Source: Chamaea fasciata (taxonomy: Eukaryota; Chordata; Aves; Passeriformes; Sylviidae). From it: a stretch of DNA of 64,000 bases. The stretch lies in assembly GCA_029207755.1 (NCBI GenBank), contig JARCOQ010000025.1:2968820-3032819 (forward strand), given 5' to 3'. The notes under the pieces are model-generated. The model made no database searches. It was given only the letters and a program-made list of their open reading frames with translations, and was not told the DNA's origin. The position numbers and the translations under genes were made by a program. Each line of letters starts with the position of its first letter. Positions within the stretch are counted from its first letter, which is position 1. Below, in pieces: positions 20,734 through 31,511 of this stretch.

Positions 20734-21960
20734 AAACTTCCTTCAAGTTCTGCATCTCCCACTGAAAGAAACCACTAAAAATAATTCCCCCCTGGCTGGT
20801 CCCTTCCCCAGCAGCGTCACCTCCCCCCCCAGCCTGGCAGCTCCAATTTACCTGCTCTGAAATAAAGCCACTTGTGCAGGTGTCACGGTGCTGAAGCCCT
20901 AATTACAGCCTGAGCACGTTAATTCCCGGCTCCACCAGCGCCTGTCGGAATGAGGGATCCTCTCTGCCCTCTCCCCCTCCTCGGGAAGCTCCTGTGGGAG
21001 CTGGAAAAGAAGGAAAAGGGGGGGGGGGGGATTCAAAGCGCAACTTTGCAACCCTCAGAGATCGCTGGGCTCGGCGGGGTGAAGCACTAAGTTTGAATTT
21101 CAGGTCTGGCCACGCTGGGTTTGTTCCTGGGGAAGCGTCCTGGTGCTGGGGAAGGGAAAAGGAGAAAAAAAGGGGAAAAGGGGAAAAAAAAGGGGAAAAG
21201 GGGAAATCCCTTTGCAGCGGTTTTTGTGTCCTCCTCGGCTTCCCAGCTGCCCCACAGCCAGGCCTGGGGCTGTGCCCGGCTCCGGGCACCATCTGGGAGC
21301 CTCGGGTCTGCCAGGCACAGCCGGCCAGCGCCGGCGGCCCGGGGCCGTGTGTGCACAAGGACCAGGAATGTTTGTTTTTCCTTATTGACTCTCTCCGAAT
21401 AAACGCCGGGCGGGCAGGCAGGAAAGGGGCTCCGGCGGCAGCTGTTTACCAAGTGTTTGTGATAAAAAACCTTCTCCATAGGAACAGGTGGCACGGGACC
21501 GGCCCTGGGCAGCGCCGAGCGCCCCCACAGCCCACCCCAGAGCAGAAAAATGAGATTTTTTTTTTTTTTTTAAATTTTTTACCTGGCTGGGATAAAGCTG
21601 CGGGGGTGCAGCGCGATGTGAGCACGGCAGAGCCTCTCCCGGGGCCCCCGGCCGGTGCTGGCCGCTGTCACCTGTGTCCCTGCCAGGCTGCAGGGCTGTC
21701 CCCCCGTGCTGACACCGGCCCCTCCCCGGCCTTGATAACTCATGGCAGCAACACTCGCACAAATCTTTAATTGTTTAGTTTAAAGAATTGTGTTTTGACC
21801 GCAAGGGGATTTTGGCTGGAGCTCAAGAACTGATAATGATATTTTGCTGCCAAGACGTCGTCGTCTTGGCTCTGCCTGTGTTAATGTTCACTTACAAGAA
21901 GCTCCAATTAACTGCATCAGCTCTCACCGAGAGCGAGGGAAGGGGGGAGAGAGGGTGTCT
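20734..21960. other. unique DNA, no gene seen
   Basis: A G13 run lies at about 21017-21030, a purine-rich tract at 21140-21215 and T20 at about 21556-21575. An AT-richer stretch at about 21740-21930 has aaatctttaattgtttagtt. No gene is recognised. Confidence 0.4.
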
Positions 21961-22099
21961 TGTGCAAAAGAAAGAGAGAGAGAGAGGGAGAGAAGGGTGG
22001 AAAGAGAGAGAAAGGGGGGAAAGAGAGAGAAAGGAGAAAGGAGAGAAAAAGAGAGAAAGAGAAAAAGGAGGAAAGAGAGAAAGAGGGAGAAAGGAAAAG
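21961..22099. repeat. GA-rich low-complexity tract
   Basis: Irregular GAGAGA/GGAAAG purine tract directly upstream of the second GGAA array. Confidence 0.9.
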
Positions 22100-22226
22100 G
22101 GAAGGAAGGAAGGAAGGAAGGAAGGAAGGAAAGAAGGAAGGAAGGAAGGAAGGAAGGAAGGAAGGAAGGAAGGAAGGAAGGAAGGAAGGAAGGAAGGAAG
22201 GAAGGAAGGAAGGAAGGAAGGAAGGA
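22100..22226. repeat. (GGAA)n array, about 31 units
   Basis: Nearly perfect GGAA repeats with one interruption near 22130. This is the second such polypurine array within about 4 kb and lies on the same strand as the first. Confidence 0.97.
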
Positions 22227-22239
22227 GCACAACAGAAAA

Positions 22240-22300
22240 CACAGAATTATTTACGTCGGAAAAGACCTCCAAGGTCAGTGAGTCCAACCTGTGACGCGTC
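22240..22300 (-). mobile_element. CR1-type 3' fragment
   Basis: The words acagaattatttacgtcgga, aaaagacctccaaggtca and gagtccaacc correspond to the complement of the 3' end of a CR1 subfamily. The fragment abuts the GGAA array. The array could have started at the element's 3' microsatellite tail. Confidence 0.6.
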
Positions 22301-22663
22301 CCCACCTGGTCACCCAGAGCCAGGCCCCACACAGACACTCCCCCCACAGCAGCGCTCACAGGAGATGGTTTCCCAGGGAGCCCCAGCTCTGCCCCATCCC
22401 CAGCCCAGCTCCCACTCCCTGCCTGAGCTGTCCCAGGGTAGGGAACAGCCCCAGCCAGGCGGGGCCAGTGACAGGGAGGACAGTGGGGACTGTGCCCTGT
22501 CACCCTCTGGGACCACCCCGTGAGTCTGGGGGTGTCTGACCAGGGGGGTGATCACTGACCCTTCCCCAAGCCCATTTTGGGAGTGACAGAAGCAAAGAGA
22601 CAAAACTGAGATGTGCTGGGACTGCCCCTGCCAGCCCTGGGCTGGGCTGGTCCCCAGGGAGCC
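22301..22663. other. unique DNA, no gene seen
   Basis: No recognised gene or repeat family. Confidence 0.4.
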
Positions 22664-23157
22664 AGGATGGATCCCCCAGGATGAACACCCAGGATGGATC
22701 CCCCAGGGATGGACACCCAGGATGGATCCCCCAGGATGGACACCCAGGATGGATCCCCCAGGATAGACACCCAGGATGGATCCCCCAGGATGGACACCCA
22801 GGATGGATCCCCCAGGATGGACACTCAGGATGGACACCCAGGATGGACACCCAGGATGGATCCCCCAGGGATGGACACCCAGGATGGATCCCCCAGGATG
22901 GACACCCAGGATGGATCCCCCAGGGATGGACACCCAGGATGGATCCCCCAGGATAAACACCCAGGATGGACACCCAGTATGGATCCCCCAGGGATGGACA
23001 CCCAGGATGGATCCCCCAGGGATGGACACCCAGTATGGATCCCCCAGGATGGACACCCAGGATGGATCCCCCAGGATGAACACCCAGGATGGATCCCCCA
23101 GGGATGGACACCCAGGATGGATCCCCCAGGAATGGACACCCAGGATGGACACCCAGG
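22664..23157. repeat. compound 27/28-bp minisatellite
   Basis: Two related half-units, gatggacacccag (13 bp) and gatggatcccccag (14 bp), mostly alternate through about 490 bp, with some extra-G variants and runs of the 13-bp form (about 22815-22860). This gives false frames of up to 280 residues on both strands. Confidence 0.95.
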
Positions 23158-24500
23158 TCCAGCTTTGCCCACTTCTCCCCCAAATCCAACATTAGGGCCC
23201 AAATATTTGGGAATCCAGGCACTTCCAGGCTCTGTGTGAGCACACACGGTGCAGCGGAGCCGGGAGGATCTGGGAGCACGTGGGACCAACCCCGCCCGGG
23301 CTGGAAAGCGGGGCGGTTTGGGGCCGTCCCTGTGCCCTGCAGGTGTCAGGAGCTGAACCCAACCCCAGCAGAGCCTTTGGGATCAGGGGCTGCAGCCGGG
23401 CCCCGCAGCAGCTGCCGCCCCGGGAGGGCACATTCCGCCTTGTCCCGGGGCTTTGGGGGATCCGAGGCGGGGATTTCTCCGCGGAGCCGAGGCTGTGCCC
23501 CGGGAGGGTCAGATCCTGCCCTCGGCTCACGTTACACACACCCGAGGACAGGAAGATTTAGGAGTGGAGATGCCACACAGTGCCGGGCGTTGTTTGCGCG
23601 CCTTTGAAATCGGAGTGAGGGAAGGAGCGAGGGGAGGGGGGCACGGGGCCGGTCCCCTCCTCGCGGTTCCTTTCTGGCGTTGAGGGGAGCTGCCCGCGCC
23701 TCTGTTGCTTCAGGTGCAGCTCTGTTTTCTTACATGTTAATTTTTTCCTGTTTTATTATCCTGTCCCTCAGCCGCTACCAGAAACCCCCGGGCCGGCTCG
23801 GGGAGAGTTTCCTTCGGCCACAGCTGGGACGGGTTTGGGCAGGGACAGCTCTGCCACCGCTGCCAGGGGGTGGCTGCTCCTCGGGGGCGGTTCCTGCTGC
23901 CACCAGACCCTGCCCAGGGGCGATGGGGATAACCATGGGATGGCCCCGAAGCCTCTCTGAGCATTCCTTGGTGTCTGGGGGAGTTGTGGCAGCCACCCCG
24001 AACCGCGGGGACATTGAGGGGACCGTCCCCTCCTCGGGGGTGTGCCCTGCCAGCTGCTCCCCGTGCCTTGGGGCAGAGCTGAGGGGTCGGGAGCTGCTCC
24101 ATCCCGGCTGTCCCCGCATCCAGCTGGAATTGCTGTCCCCCAGACCCACCCTGTCACCCCTCTGCTACTCCCTTGGGTGCTCTGCATCCCCTTTGGATGA
24201 AAACTCCTTCCTGTTCATCCCGGAGCATCAGGAGAGGAAAGCTGAGTGCTACAAACATTCCCCCGGCAGGGAGATCCCGGCCATCCCTGGGAGCCTTCCC
24301 GAGACGCAGGAGCCGCTTCCACGCGCTGCTCCTGTGGTAGCCCAGCTCACCAACTCCCCAGGGATAATCCATCCCTCCTACAGGACCTGCAGGGATGTGC
24401 TGGGGCCCGGCACTGGGGGACAGGGCAGGGTCACTGCCATTCCCAGAGCTGGAGCCCACGGAATGCCGGGTGGAGTTTGGATTCCCACCTGCCCTAGACA
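23158..24500. other. GC-rich unique DNA, no gene seen
   Basis: Moderately CpG-rich at about 23230-23560. A 292-codon plus-strand frame (from 23680) shows no domain or splice logic I recognise. Confidence 0.4.
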
Positions 24501-24529
24501 CGGATCCAGCTGCGGGCCGGGGATGGGAT

Positions 24530-24620
24530 GTGAGACAAATCTTCCATTTACATTTTAATTTCAATAAAATCGCTTTATTTTGTGTTTTATTGCAGTGCCG
24601 GGGCAATAAAAGCCTCCTTT
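24530..24620. promoter_or_regulatory. AT-rich patch with AATAAA words
   Basis: Contains AATAAA at about 24563, atcgctttattttgtg, tttattgcag and gcaataaaag. It could include polyadenylation signals of an unseen transcript on either strand or be a conserved element. The evidence is weak. Confidence 0.2.
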
Positions 24621-25159
24621 AGCCCCAGGGAGCCTCTCCCTGCAGGAGAAGGTTTCCCGATTGGAATTGGGCAGGACATGACCTCCTGCTCCATCCCAAA
24701 TCTCCATCCCAAACCTGCTCCATCCCAAACCTGCTCCACAGGGAACTCTCCTTGATCTTCACCCGGGTGTGAGGGCAGCTCTACAAGCCCTGAAATGCAA
24801 CCTGGGCTCCTTTATTCCAATAAACCACGAGGATAAAGCTCCTGCAGGTGAGCTCTGGGTGTTCCCTGCTCCTGGCAGCTCCAAACCCTCCCTTGGGCAT
24901 TTCAAACCCTGAGTCACCTCCAGCCCCAACCCAGGGACTGACTCAAAAAATGAGTTGGTTTGGTTTTTTTTTTTAAGTATAAAAGTTTTGAAGTGTGGAA
25001 GTTTCTAAAGGTTTTTAAAGGGGTTTTTTTTACAGTTTTTAAAGTGCAATTTTTAGAGTTTCTATGAGGTTTTTCTCTTCTTGTCTCTGCTCTCTTTCCA
25101 AATGCGAAACTTCTGGGTGCACTTTTTCAAGCCTCTTTATTTCCAGGGAAGACTCTCTC
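24621..25159. other. unique DNA, no gene seen
   Basis: A short repeat of ccatcccaaacctgct occurs at about 24690-24740 and T-runs at about 24966-25035. Nothing else is recognised. Confidence 0.4.
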
Positions 25160-25325
25160 CTTTCCCAGTCAATAAAGACACCCAGGACACAGATTAGCAT
25201 TTGGCCCTCCGCTCGTCTGCTGGATTAATTTCCACTAAATTATAAGTAAAGAATGATTGATTATTGTGATGATTAAGAATTTATCCTCATATAATACCTT
25301 TCATCTGCAGAGGCACGGCGGGATC
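25160..25325. promoter_or_regulatory. candidate enhancer with PBX/HOX-like site
   Basis: The AT-rich island has ggattaatttccactaaatt, TGATTGAT at 25254-25261 (PBX/HOX composite form) and gatgattaagaatttatcc. Sequence is non-repetitive and contrasts with the GC-rich flanks. Conservation is inferred. Confidence 0.35.
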
Positions 25326-26059
25326 TCGGAGCCAGAGGTGCAGGGGGAAGTTACATGTTGGTTTGAATCCCGAGGAATTGGAATCGTTGCTTTGATTCCC
25401 TGATCTTGCTCTGAAGAGGGCAGAGAACTCCACGGCGGGAAAGACATCGAGGCGGGAATGAGGTCCCACATTCAAAACCGAGCCTTTGAATTTGTTTTGA
25501 TGATGTGAAGGTGGAAAAAGCCCCAGCTGGATCCTGCTTGAAGCTCCAGGCAGAGATTCCTCCTGTGCCCCACACGTGTCCTGCCCACCCTGTGGGCCCA
25601 GCAGGGAACCAGGGTGGGTTTTAACCCAGGAGTGGGAATGCAGGAGAAATTCCTGCAGCTTTGGGTCTGAAACGCTTGGGAAGAGCCACAGGGCAGCCTT
25701 GGATGGATGGGGCAGTTCCCACTCCAACCTCCTGCCCCTGCTGGTCCATCCAGGCCTCAGGGACACCCTGCTCATCCAATTTTGTGTGTCCTGCAGCTCA
25801 AACACAGGGGGCGAAGGCTCAGCCCAGGGCAGGGAAGAAAAGGGGTTTTTTAGGGGAGCCCCACAGGGCCAAGGCTCCTTTTGGGAACCCCCCAGGCAGG
25901 ACGGGCTGGGCTGAGGGTCCTCCCTGGAGGGAGCTCTGTGGGAAGGAGCGCAGATGTGGAGAGCCCTGACGGACCGTGGACAGCCCTGATGGATCCTGGA
26001 ATGTTTCAATTCCTCCTCGGCATCTCTGCCGCCCACCTGGGCTCTGGCACAGCACGGCC
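25326..26059. other. unique DNA, no gene seen
   Basis: A 249-codon minus-strand frame covers this area but has no recognisable domain or codon bias. I do not call it. Confidence 0.4.
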
Positions 26060-26400
26060 GGGGGGGGGAGATCCCACCTTCTGCTCCATGCGAGGAGGGG
26101 GACGGATGGATTCATTCCCCGGCCAGAGAGGTTCCAGCCCCAAGGGCAGGACGGGCAGATCCCACCCGCGGCAGCCCCCGAGCCGCCCCCCTGCGCCCCT
26201 TCCCCGGCCTCAGACAGTCCTCAAACAACAACTGTCTGCCCGCCCGGCTAATCCCTCACAGGTGACCTCAAGACAGCCGACGCCTCTCGCTAAACTCTCA
26301 CATTCCTCCGCGCCGCGTTAACCCCTCCGTGCCCGCCGCCCGGCCCTTCCCCGCGGGGCTGGAGCCGCCCGGTGCCGCCTGGATCATCCCCTTCCCAGCG
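26060..26400. other. CpG-rich patch
   Basis: Raised GC and CpG (ccgcgccgcgttaacccctc and similar words at about 26310-26350). It might be a small CpG island. No promoter element or transcript is recognised. Confidence 0.3.
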
Positions 26401-26449
26401 CTGCCGGTCAGAGGTTAAAAGCCTAATGTATTATTATAAAGCCAAAGAG

Positions 26450-26479
<30 letters not shown>
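26450..26479. repeat. A30 homopolymer
   Basis: A run of 30 A after attattataaagccaaagag. It may be a retroposition tail or a simple-repeat expansion. Confidence 0.9.
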
Positions 26480-26482
<3 letters not shown>

Positions 26483-26710
26483 CTCGCGTTCGGCCCTATA
26501 AATCTTCCTAACAACCTCGGCACATGTGGGAGCCAGACGATGCCCCGGCTTCTCCCCCCGGCCCCAATTCTCTGCGGTACCCGCGGGCCGAGCTCCGTCC
26601 CCGCAGCCCCGGGCGCTGCCCGTGGCCGGAGCAGGGACGGTCCCGCTGGCACCGAGGGCAGCAGCCTCTGCCCTGTGCCTGCCCAGCCCCTCTGCCATCG
26701 GAAAAAGGAG

Positions 26711-27140
26711 TCAGGGATACCCCGGAGGGGTGAGGGGATACCTGGAGGAGTGAGGGGATACCCCAGAGGAGTGAGAGATACCCTAGGGCAGCAAAGGATA
26801 CCCCAGAAAGGGGATCCCAGTGAAAGATACCCCAGAGGAATGAAAGATACCCCAGAAGATCAAAGGATAGCCCAGAGGAGTGAGGAATTCTCCAGAGGAG
26901 TCAAGGATACCTGGGAGAAGGGAGAGATACCTGGAGAGGTGAAGGATATCCCAGAGGAGCAAGGGATACCCCAGAGGAGTGAGGGATACCCCAGAGGAGC
27001 AAAGGATACCCCAGAGGAGTGAGGGATACCCCAGAGGTGCAAAGGATACCCCAGAGGAGTGAGGGATACCCCAGAGGAGTGAGGGATACCCCAGAGGAGT
27101 AGGGATACCCCAGAGGAGTGAGGGATACCCGGAGGAGGGA
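26711..27140. repeat. 20-bp minisatellite (about 21 units)
   Basis: The unit ggataccccagaggagtgag repeats every 20 bp, most regularly at 26960-27120. Variants (aaagg for gaggg, ctggagag) are concentrated at the left end. Confidence 0.95.
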
Positions 27141-27770
27141 ACGATGGGGTATATTTCCTTATCTTTTTTCCTATGCTCCCGTCCCTTTGGGCAGCACCAG
27201 GAGCCCCCCGGTGCCCTCTCGGGATGTCCCTGCTCCCCAGGCACGGTCCCAGGTGGGGCTGAGGGAGCTGCGGGCTGGGGATGCTGAGGGAGCTCAGAGG
27301 GGGCTGATTGTTCCCAGGGTGTCCATGGGGAGGGATCCCGGTCATTCCCACCCCAGGAACTGGCGGCACCTCCCGCTGCTCCCGCCCCGGCCCGTGTCCC
27401 TGGGCGCTGTTTGGGGGAGCAGCAGCCCCTCTGCCAGCTCTTCACTCTGATTTCATTCCATTTCATTTCTCTTGTACTCAAGCGAGACCTCAGGAAACCG
27501 AATTATTCCCGGGGTAAATAACCCGGCACGGGCAGGGAAGGCCGGACCACCGGCTGCCGGATCGATGGGAGTGTTTAATACCTGTGTGAGCTCTGCTGCA
27601 GCACGGCAGCAGCTGCGGGAACAAAGGCTCGGCTTTGCTCTTCTCCCCTTTTCTTCTCCCCCCCCCGCCCTGCTAAAACACACATATTTGTTTTGGGAGC
27701 CATGCCAAAGTTTCTGCAGATCAAAGTGAAAAGAGTGTCCAGAGATGATGAAGACAATAAAAGGGAAGAA
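27141..27770. other. unique DNA, no gene seen
   Basis: An AT-richer patch lies at about 27450-27520 (gatttcattccatttcattt). No gene is recognised. Confidence 0.4.
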
Positions 27771-27774
27771 AGGG

Positions 27775-27960
27775 TGAGAGGGAAGGGAGGAAGAGCCGCG
27801 GGCTGAGCGGGGCGAGGGAGCGGAGGACGGGAAGCGCCGGGAGCCGGGAGCGGGCGCTGCGCAGGCCGGACCGTGCCCTCTGCTGGCGGCGGCCCGGGGG
27901 CACCGGGGGACCGGGGACAGCCAGGGGAACCAGAGGGAGCGGAGCCGGGGCAGGGTCACC
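27775..27960. other. CpG-rich patch with CTCF-like site
   Basis: CpG-dense for about 130 bp (gcgccgggagccgggagcgg, gcgggcgctgcgcaggccgg). It includes the CTCF-like motif listed separately. It could be a CpG island, but no transcript is recognised. Confidence 0.35.
27872..27890 (-). promoter_or_regulatory. strong CTCF-like motif
   Basis: The sequence cgtgccctctgctggcggc fits the complement of the CTCF consensus (GCGCCCTCTGSTGGC form) at nearly all informative positions, so the motif is on the minus strand. CTCF commonly marks insulators and loop anchors. Occupancy is not known. Confidence 0.5.
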
Positions 27961-28171
27961 CCCCACACTCCACCCCGCTGCATCCCACTGCCCCGCAATC
28001 CTCAGGGAATTCCCCGCCCGAGGGGTGTCCCCGCTCGTCCCGACCCCAGGAGGTGACAACGAGGGGCGGTGGCTCCTGTTGGTGCAGCACGGGCTCGGCT
28101 GGACCTGGGGACAAGGAGCAGGAACGGGGGAGGGACCCAAACCTGCAGCCTCAGGGTCTCCACACTGGAGA

Positions 28172-28460
28172 TTCCAGAATCCTGGAATGGTTTGGGTTGG
28201 AAGGGACCTTAAAGCCCATCCAGTGCCACCCCCTGCCACTGTCCCAGGCTGATCCAAGCCTCGTCCAGCCTGGCCTTGGATGCTCCTAGGCATCCAGGGG
28301 CAGGTAGAGCTGCCCTGGGAAAGCCTTTCCAGGGCCTTCCCACCCTCACAGAGAGGAATCCCTTCCCAATATCCCATCCAGCCCTGCCCTCTGGCAGTGG
28401 GAAGTCACTCCCCCGTCCTGTCACTCCAGGCCTTTGTCCACTTGCTGCTGCCACATTTGT
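28172..28460 (-). mobile_element. CR1 retroposon, about 290 bp
   Basis: From the 3' end, the plus strand reads cctggaatggtttgggttgg, gggaccttaaagcccatcca, then gcctggccttgga, then gaggaatcccttcccaatat, and then the ctctggcagtgggaagtcac segment. This is the normal order of CR1 read from the complement. The copy is 5'-truncated near 28460. Confidence 0.9.
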
Positions 28461-28753
28461 ACCCAAAACCCACCCAAGCTTCCAGGGCAGCAAAGCAGAG
28501 CAAAGCTCTTTCCTCCTCCACGGACACCACACAAAAATTGTTCCCCAAATCATCCAAGATGCTCAAGGACACAGGGAAGATCCCCAAATGGAGCACCTGG
28601 CCCATACCCGAGTCACATCTGTTGATATTTGGGTTTTTCCTTCCCTCATTCTGTCCTCCCCGTTTTCCCCCAGACTTCAACCAGCCTGAAACTCCGACCA
28701 ACCAGAGCCCTGGAAATCCCCTTTCCCAAGCTGCTGCACCCGAGCCAAGAGAG

Positions 28754-29001
28754 GCCATGGATTTATTCCTGTTTTTGAAGCAAAAACCAGCCCATGGGCC
28801 AACACTTGCTGGAAAACCAGGATGGATCCAGACCAAGCTGCCCTCTTCCCCTCCAGCACCCAAACTCCAGATCCAACAGGTGATAGATCTGGGACTCCAA
28901 GGAAGCGTTGGCAGAGACCTGGGGAACTGATGGGTCTTTCCTTGAGCTCCTCCACCTCCCTGGGGCTTGGGCTGGGCTCCTCCATCCCCGCACCAGGAAT
29001 A
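28754..29001 (+). repeat. 250-bp duplicated block, copy 1
   Basis: Matches 31512-31753 at well over 90 per cent by eye (shared landmarks agcccatgggccaacacttg and ccaaggaagcgttggcagag), with a few small indels. It is not recognised as CR1. Both copies lie close to a minus-strand CR1, but on opposite sides of it. Confidence 0.85.
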
Positions 29002-30155
29002 ATTTGCACCCAAAGGCTTTGAAGCCTTGTGGAAGAGGGATGAGAGGAGCATCCTTGTCACAGCCCAGCTCTCCCCCGTCAGCTCTGCCTTTAACTCCCT
29101 GCTTTAGATGCCCGGGGTGATGCGAGAGCTCTGCCTCACCTGGACATGCTGAGCAGGCTCTTTCCGAGAAGAAAGAGCCGCAAACAACCCGAGCAGCAGG
29201 ATTTGTCTGTGAACAAACTGTGAACTGCGACCGGGCTTCGCTTTCAACCTCCAAATCCACCTAAAGCTGCCGCGCGCCCGCTGCACATCGATCGCGCCCG
29301 GCAGAAAAAGGGAATGTTTGTTCCAAGGGCTCACCAGCCGTCCCCAAGACACTGGTTATTTGGTAACTTATTCTGTAAACAGCCAGGCCCGGCTGGCTCG
29401 GCTCGCACGAGGTATTTGCTCTGGGCTCTGCTTCCTTCAGGCCGGTTTCTGAGCGCTGCCCGGCCGGCTCTGCTCAGGCTCAGCTGAGCTCAGCCAAGCA
29501 GGATTTTTGGGTGGGGGAAGAGGTTTTGGGTCTGACTGACTGATGTGAAGGAGGATTTAATCCTGACCATCAGGAAATCACAGCTCCTGCCTCCCCCCCC
29601 ACCTGAGGGAACGAGCTTAAAAACCCTGAAGAAAACCCAGTGTTTACTTTCTGGGTTTCACATTGCTCCAGTTCATATTTTTGAGCTTTATCTCAGCCAC
29701 AAGGACAAGAAAATATTTTTTTTATAAAAGAGGAAACAGACGAGATTTTCACATAACCACATGATTCCTGAGGCTTTAAACATCTCCAGATTTAGGAAGA
29801 CTCACCAGAAAAAATCCCGAGGATTGGTAAAACCTTGGGCTGCTTAGTTTGGCCGCTCAGTGTGGCCCAGAACTGCGAGGAGCCCACACGGAGAGCTCTG
29901 AGCCCAGCTTTTATCCGAGACACACAGGACCTGTCTGCAGCTGGGCCTTTGGTGCTGGCTGGGGTCCTGGAAGGGCTGCAAAAAGCTACTGCAGCAGCCT
30001 CTGTGAAGGCCAGCCAGCTCTGCATTTGGGACGAGCAGCCCATGAAGATTTAGGTGAACTGTCGGTGAGGTTTTCCTGAGCAGGCACCCCGGAGAGCAGG
30101 TCCCCAGCAGGTCAGGGCAGCCTTGCGCAGGTGGAGGCAGCTCAGGTGGGACGTT
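29002..30155. other. unique DNA, no gene seen
   Basis: A non-repetitive stretch at about 29110-29480 with ttatttggtaacttattctg and a C-rich run at about 29591 could include conserved sequence. No gene is recognised. Confidence 0.35.
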
Positions 30156-30240
30156 CCCCTGCAGCTGGGATATTCTCCTGCAGTTGGGAAATTTTCCTTC
30201 GGTTGGGAGCATCTCCTGCAGTTGGGAGCATCTCCTGCCC
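30156..30240. repeat. 22-bp short tandem repeat
   Basis: About four units of gcagttgggagcatctcct, with ttccttcggttggga variants. Confidence 0.75.
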
Positions 30241-30489
30241 TTTCCCAGCCTGAGCTTCCCTCCCTGACCAGTTCCAGTGGCGAGTGGCACCGCTGAGCAC
30301 CGCGGGCACCATTCCCTGCCAGCTGCCAGGGCTGCTGCCAACCCCAGGGGCCACGTGTGACACTGCAGCCCACCCCTGCACCAGCAGCGCCCAGGGCGGG
30401 ATGAACCCAAGGGCAAAAGGTTCCTTGGCCCCCGAGCCTGGCGTTGGATCCGTCTCTGTCTCGCCGATCGCGCGAGATAAGTGAATCCC

Positions 30490-30665
30490 CCGCGCCGTCT
30501 GACAGGCGGGGAGACATTAATAATTATGTACTATTTAAGGCTGATTGAAAATGAAGAGGTGGAGGTGTTGGGACAGATGTGGCAGTACCAGATGGATTGT
30601 GATTAGATTAGCACCGTTCCATTTGACGGGATCTGAACCATGCTTTAATCATTTATTGTGAAAGC
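30490..30665. promoter_or_regulatory. candidate enhancer with MEIS-like and ATTA motifs
   Basis: TGACAG (MEIS/TGIF core) at 30500-30505 is followed by cattaataattatgtac at about 30515, ctatttaaggctgattgaaa, and gattagattagcacc. The segment ends with ctttaatcatttattgtg. AT-rich, ordered sequence lies between CpG-rich flanks. Function is inferred. Confidence 0.35.
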
Positions 30666-31511
30666 TCCGCTCGCTCCACGCGGGCGCGCCGCCCTCCCTG
30701 TTGCTCCGCTCGCGCCACGTCTGTGACTTTGGATCACCCGGCTCCGAGCTGGCCTGGCGTGAAACGTGTCGTGTTTACAGCCGGTATTTCCAGCCCCCAG
30801 CCCTCCCCTCGGCCTCTCCTCTCCTTGTTTGTACAAAGCCTCCCGCGATTCCCCAGCGCAGCTGGTCCATCCCTGCCAGCGGATAAACAGCGGCTGAGCC
30901 GTGAGCCCCAGAGCCCCTCCACGGCCTGAGTCACAGCCCGGGTCGGGCACACCCCAGGAAATGCTCAAACAGAGCTGGAGCTGCTCCTGGAGCTGCTTCT
31001 GTGCCCCTCTGCTGCCTCCAATCCCAGCGGATTCCCAGCGCACCCACCCCGCTCCATCCCAGTGGGATTCTGGGAGGATCCCGCGCTGCTGGGAGTGGTT
31101 TTTATCTGCACAAATACACCCCAAAATGCCTCTCCAGGCCGTGCCACAGGACAAGGAGCCATCAGCTCCGTGACAGAGCAATGCAGCGGTCCAGGAGGAC
31201 AAGGGAAAAATGACATAAAATTCCAGTATCCACCAGAGATCCCTGGAGCAATAACGGAGGCAGGAAAGGATTACCTGGGTAACTGGAAAGTAGCTCAAGA
31301 CCCTCACTGGCAGTGTCGTGCAGTTTTAATTATCATAAGTGGTCCAGATCTCCATGGATGGAAAAAGTTATTATTGTTATTATTCCCTCCAAACGTGAGA
31401 GGTTTCAGTTAAACACACATCCGTGGCTATTAATCACGCCACGTTTTCGGTGGAGCCAAAGTAATTAGCCAAGAGTTAGACTGCAGGGATCACCTTAAAA
31501 TAAAGAATAAT
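30666..31511. other. unique DNA, no gene seen
   Basis: GC-rich to about 31200. A patch at about 31420-31465 with gctattaatcacgccacg and gccaaagtaattagcc could be regulatory. Confidence 0.35.

Noticed and set aside
23680..24558. 292-codon plus-strand open frame
   Set aside because: Leu/Pro/Gly/Arg-rich composition follows local GC content. No domain, and no splice or promoter evidence.
26450..26479. Processed pseudogene ending in a long A-run
   Set aside because: No open or decayed coding sequence is recognisable upstream, and no flanking direct repeat was seen. The same holds for the A-runs at 8328, 19914 and 54575.
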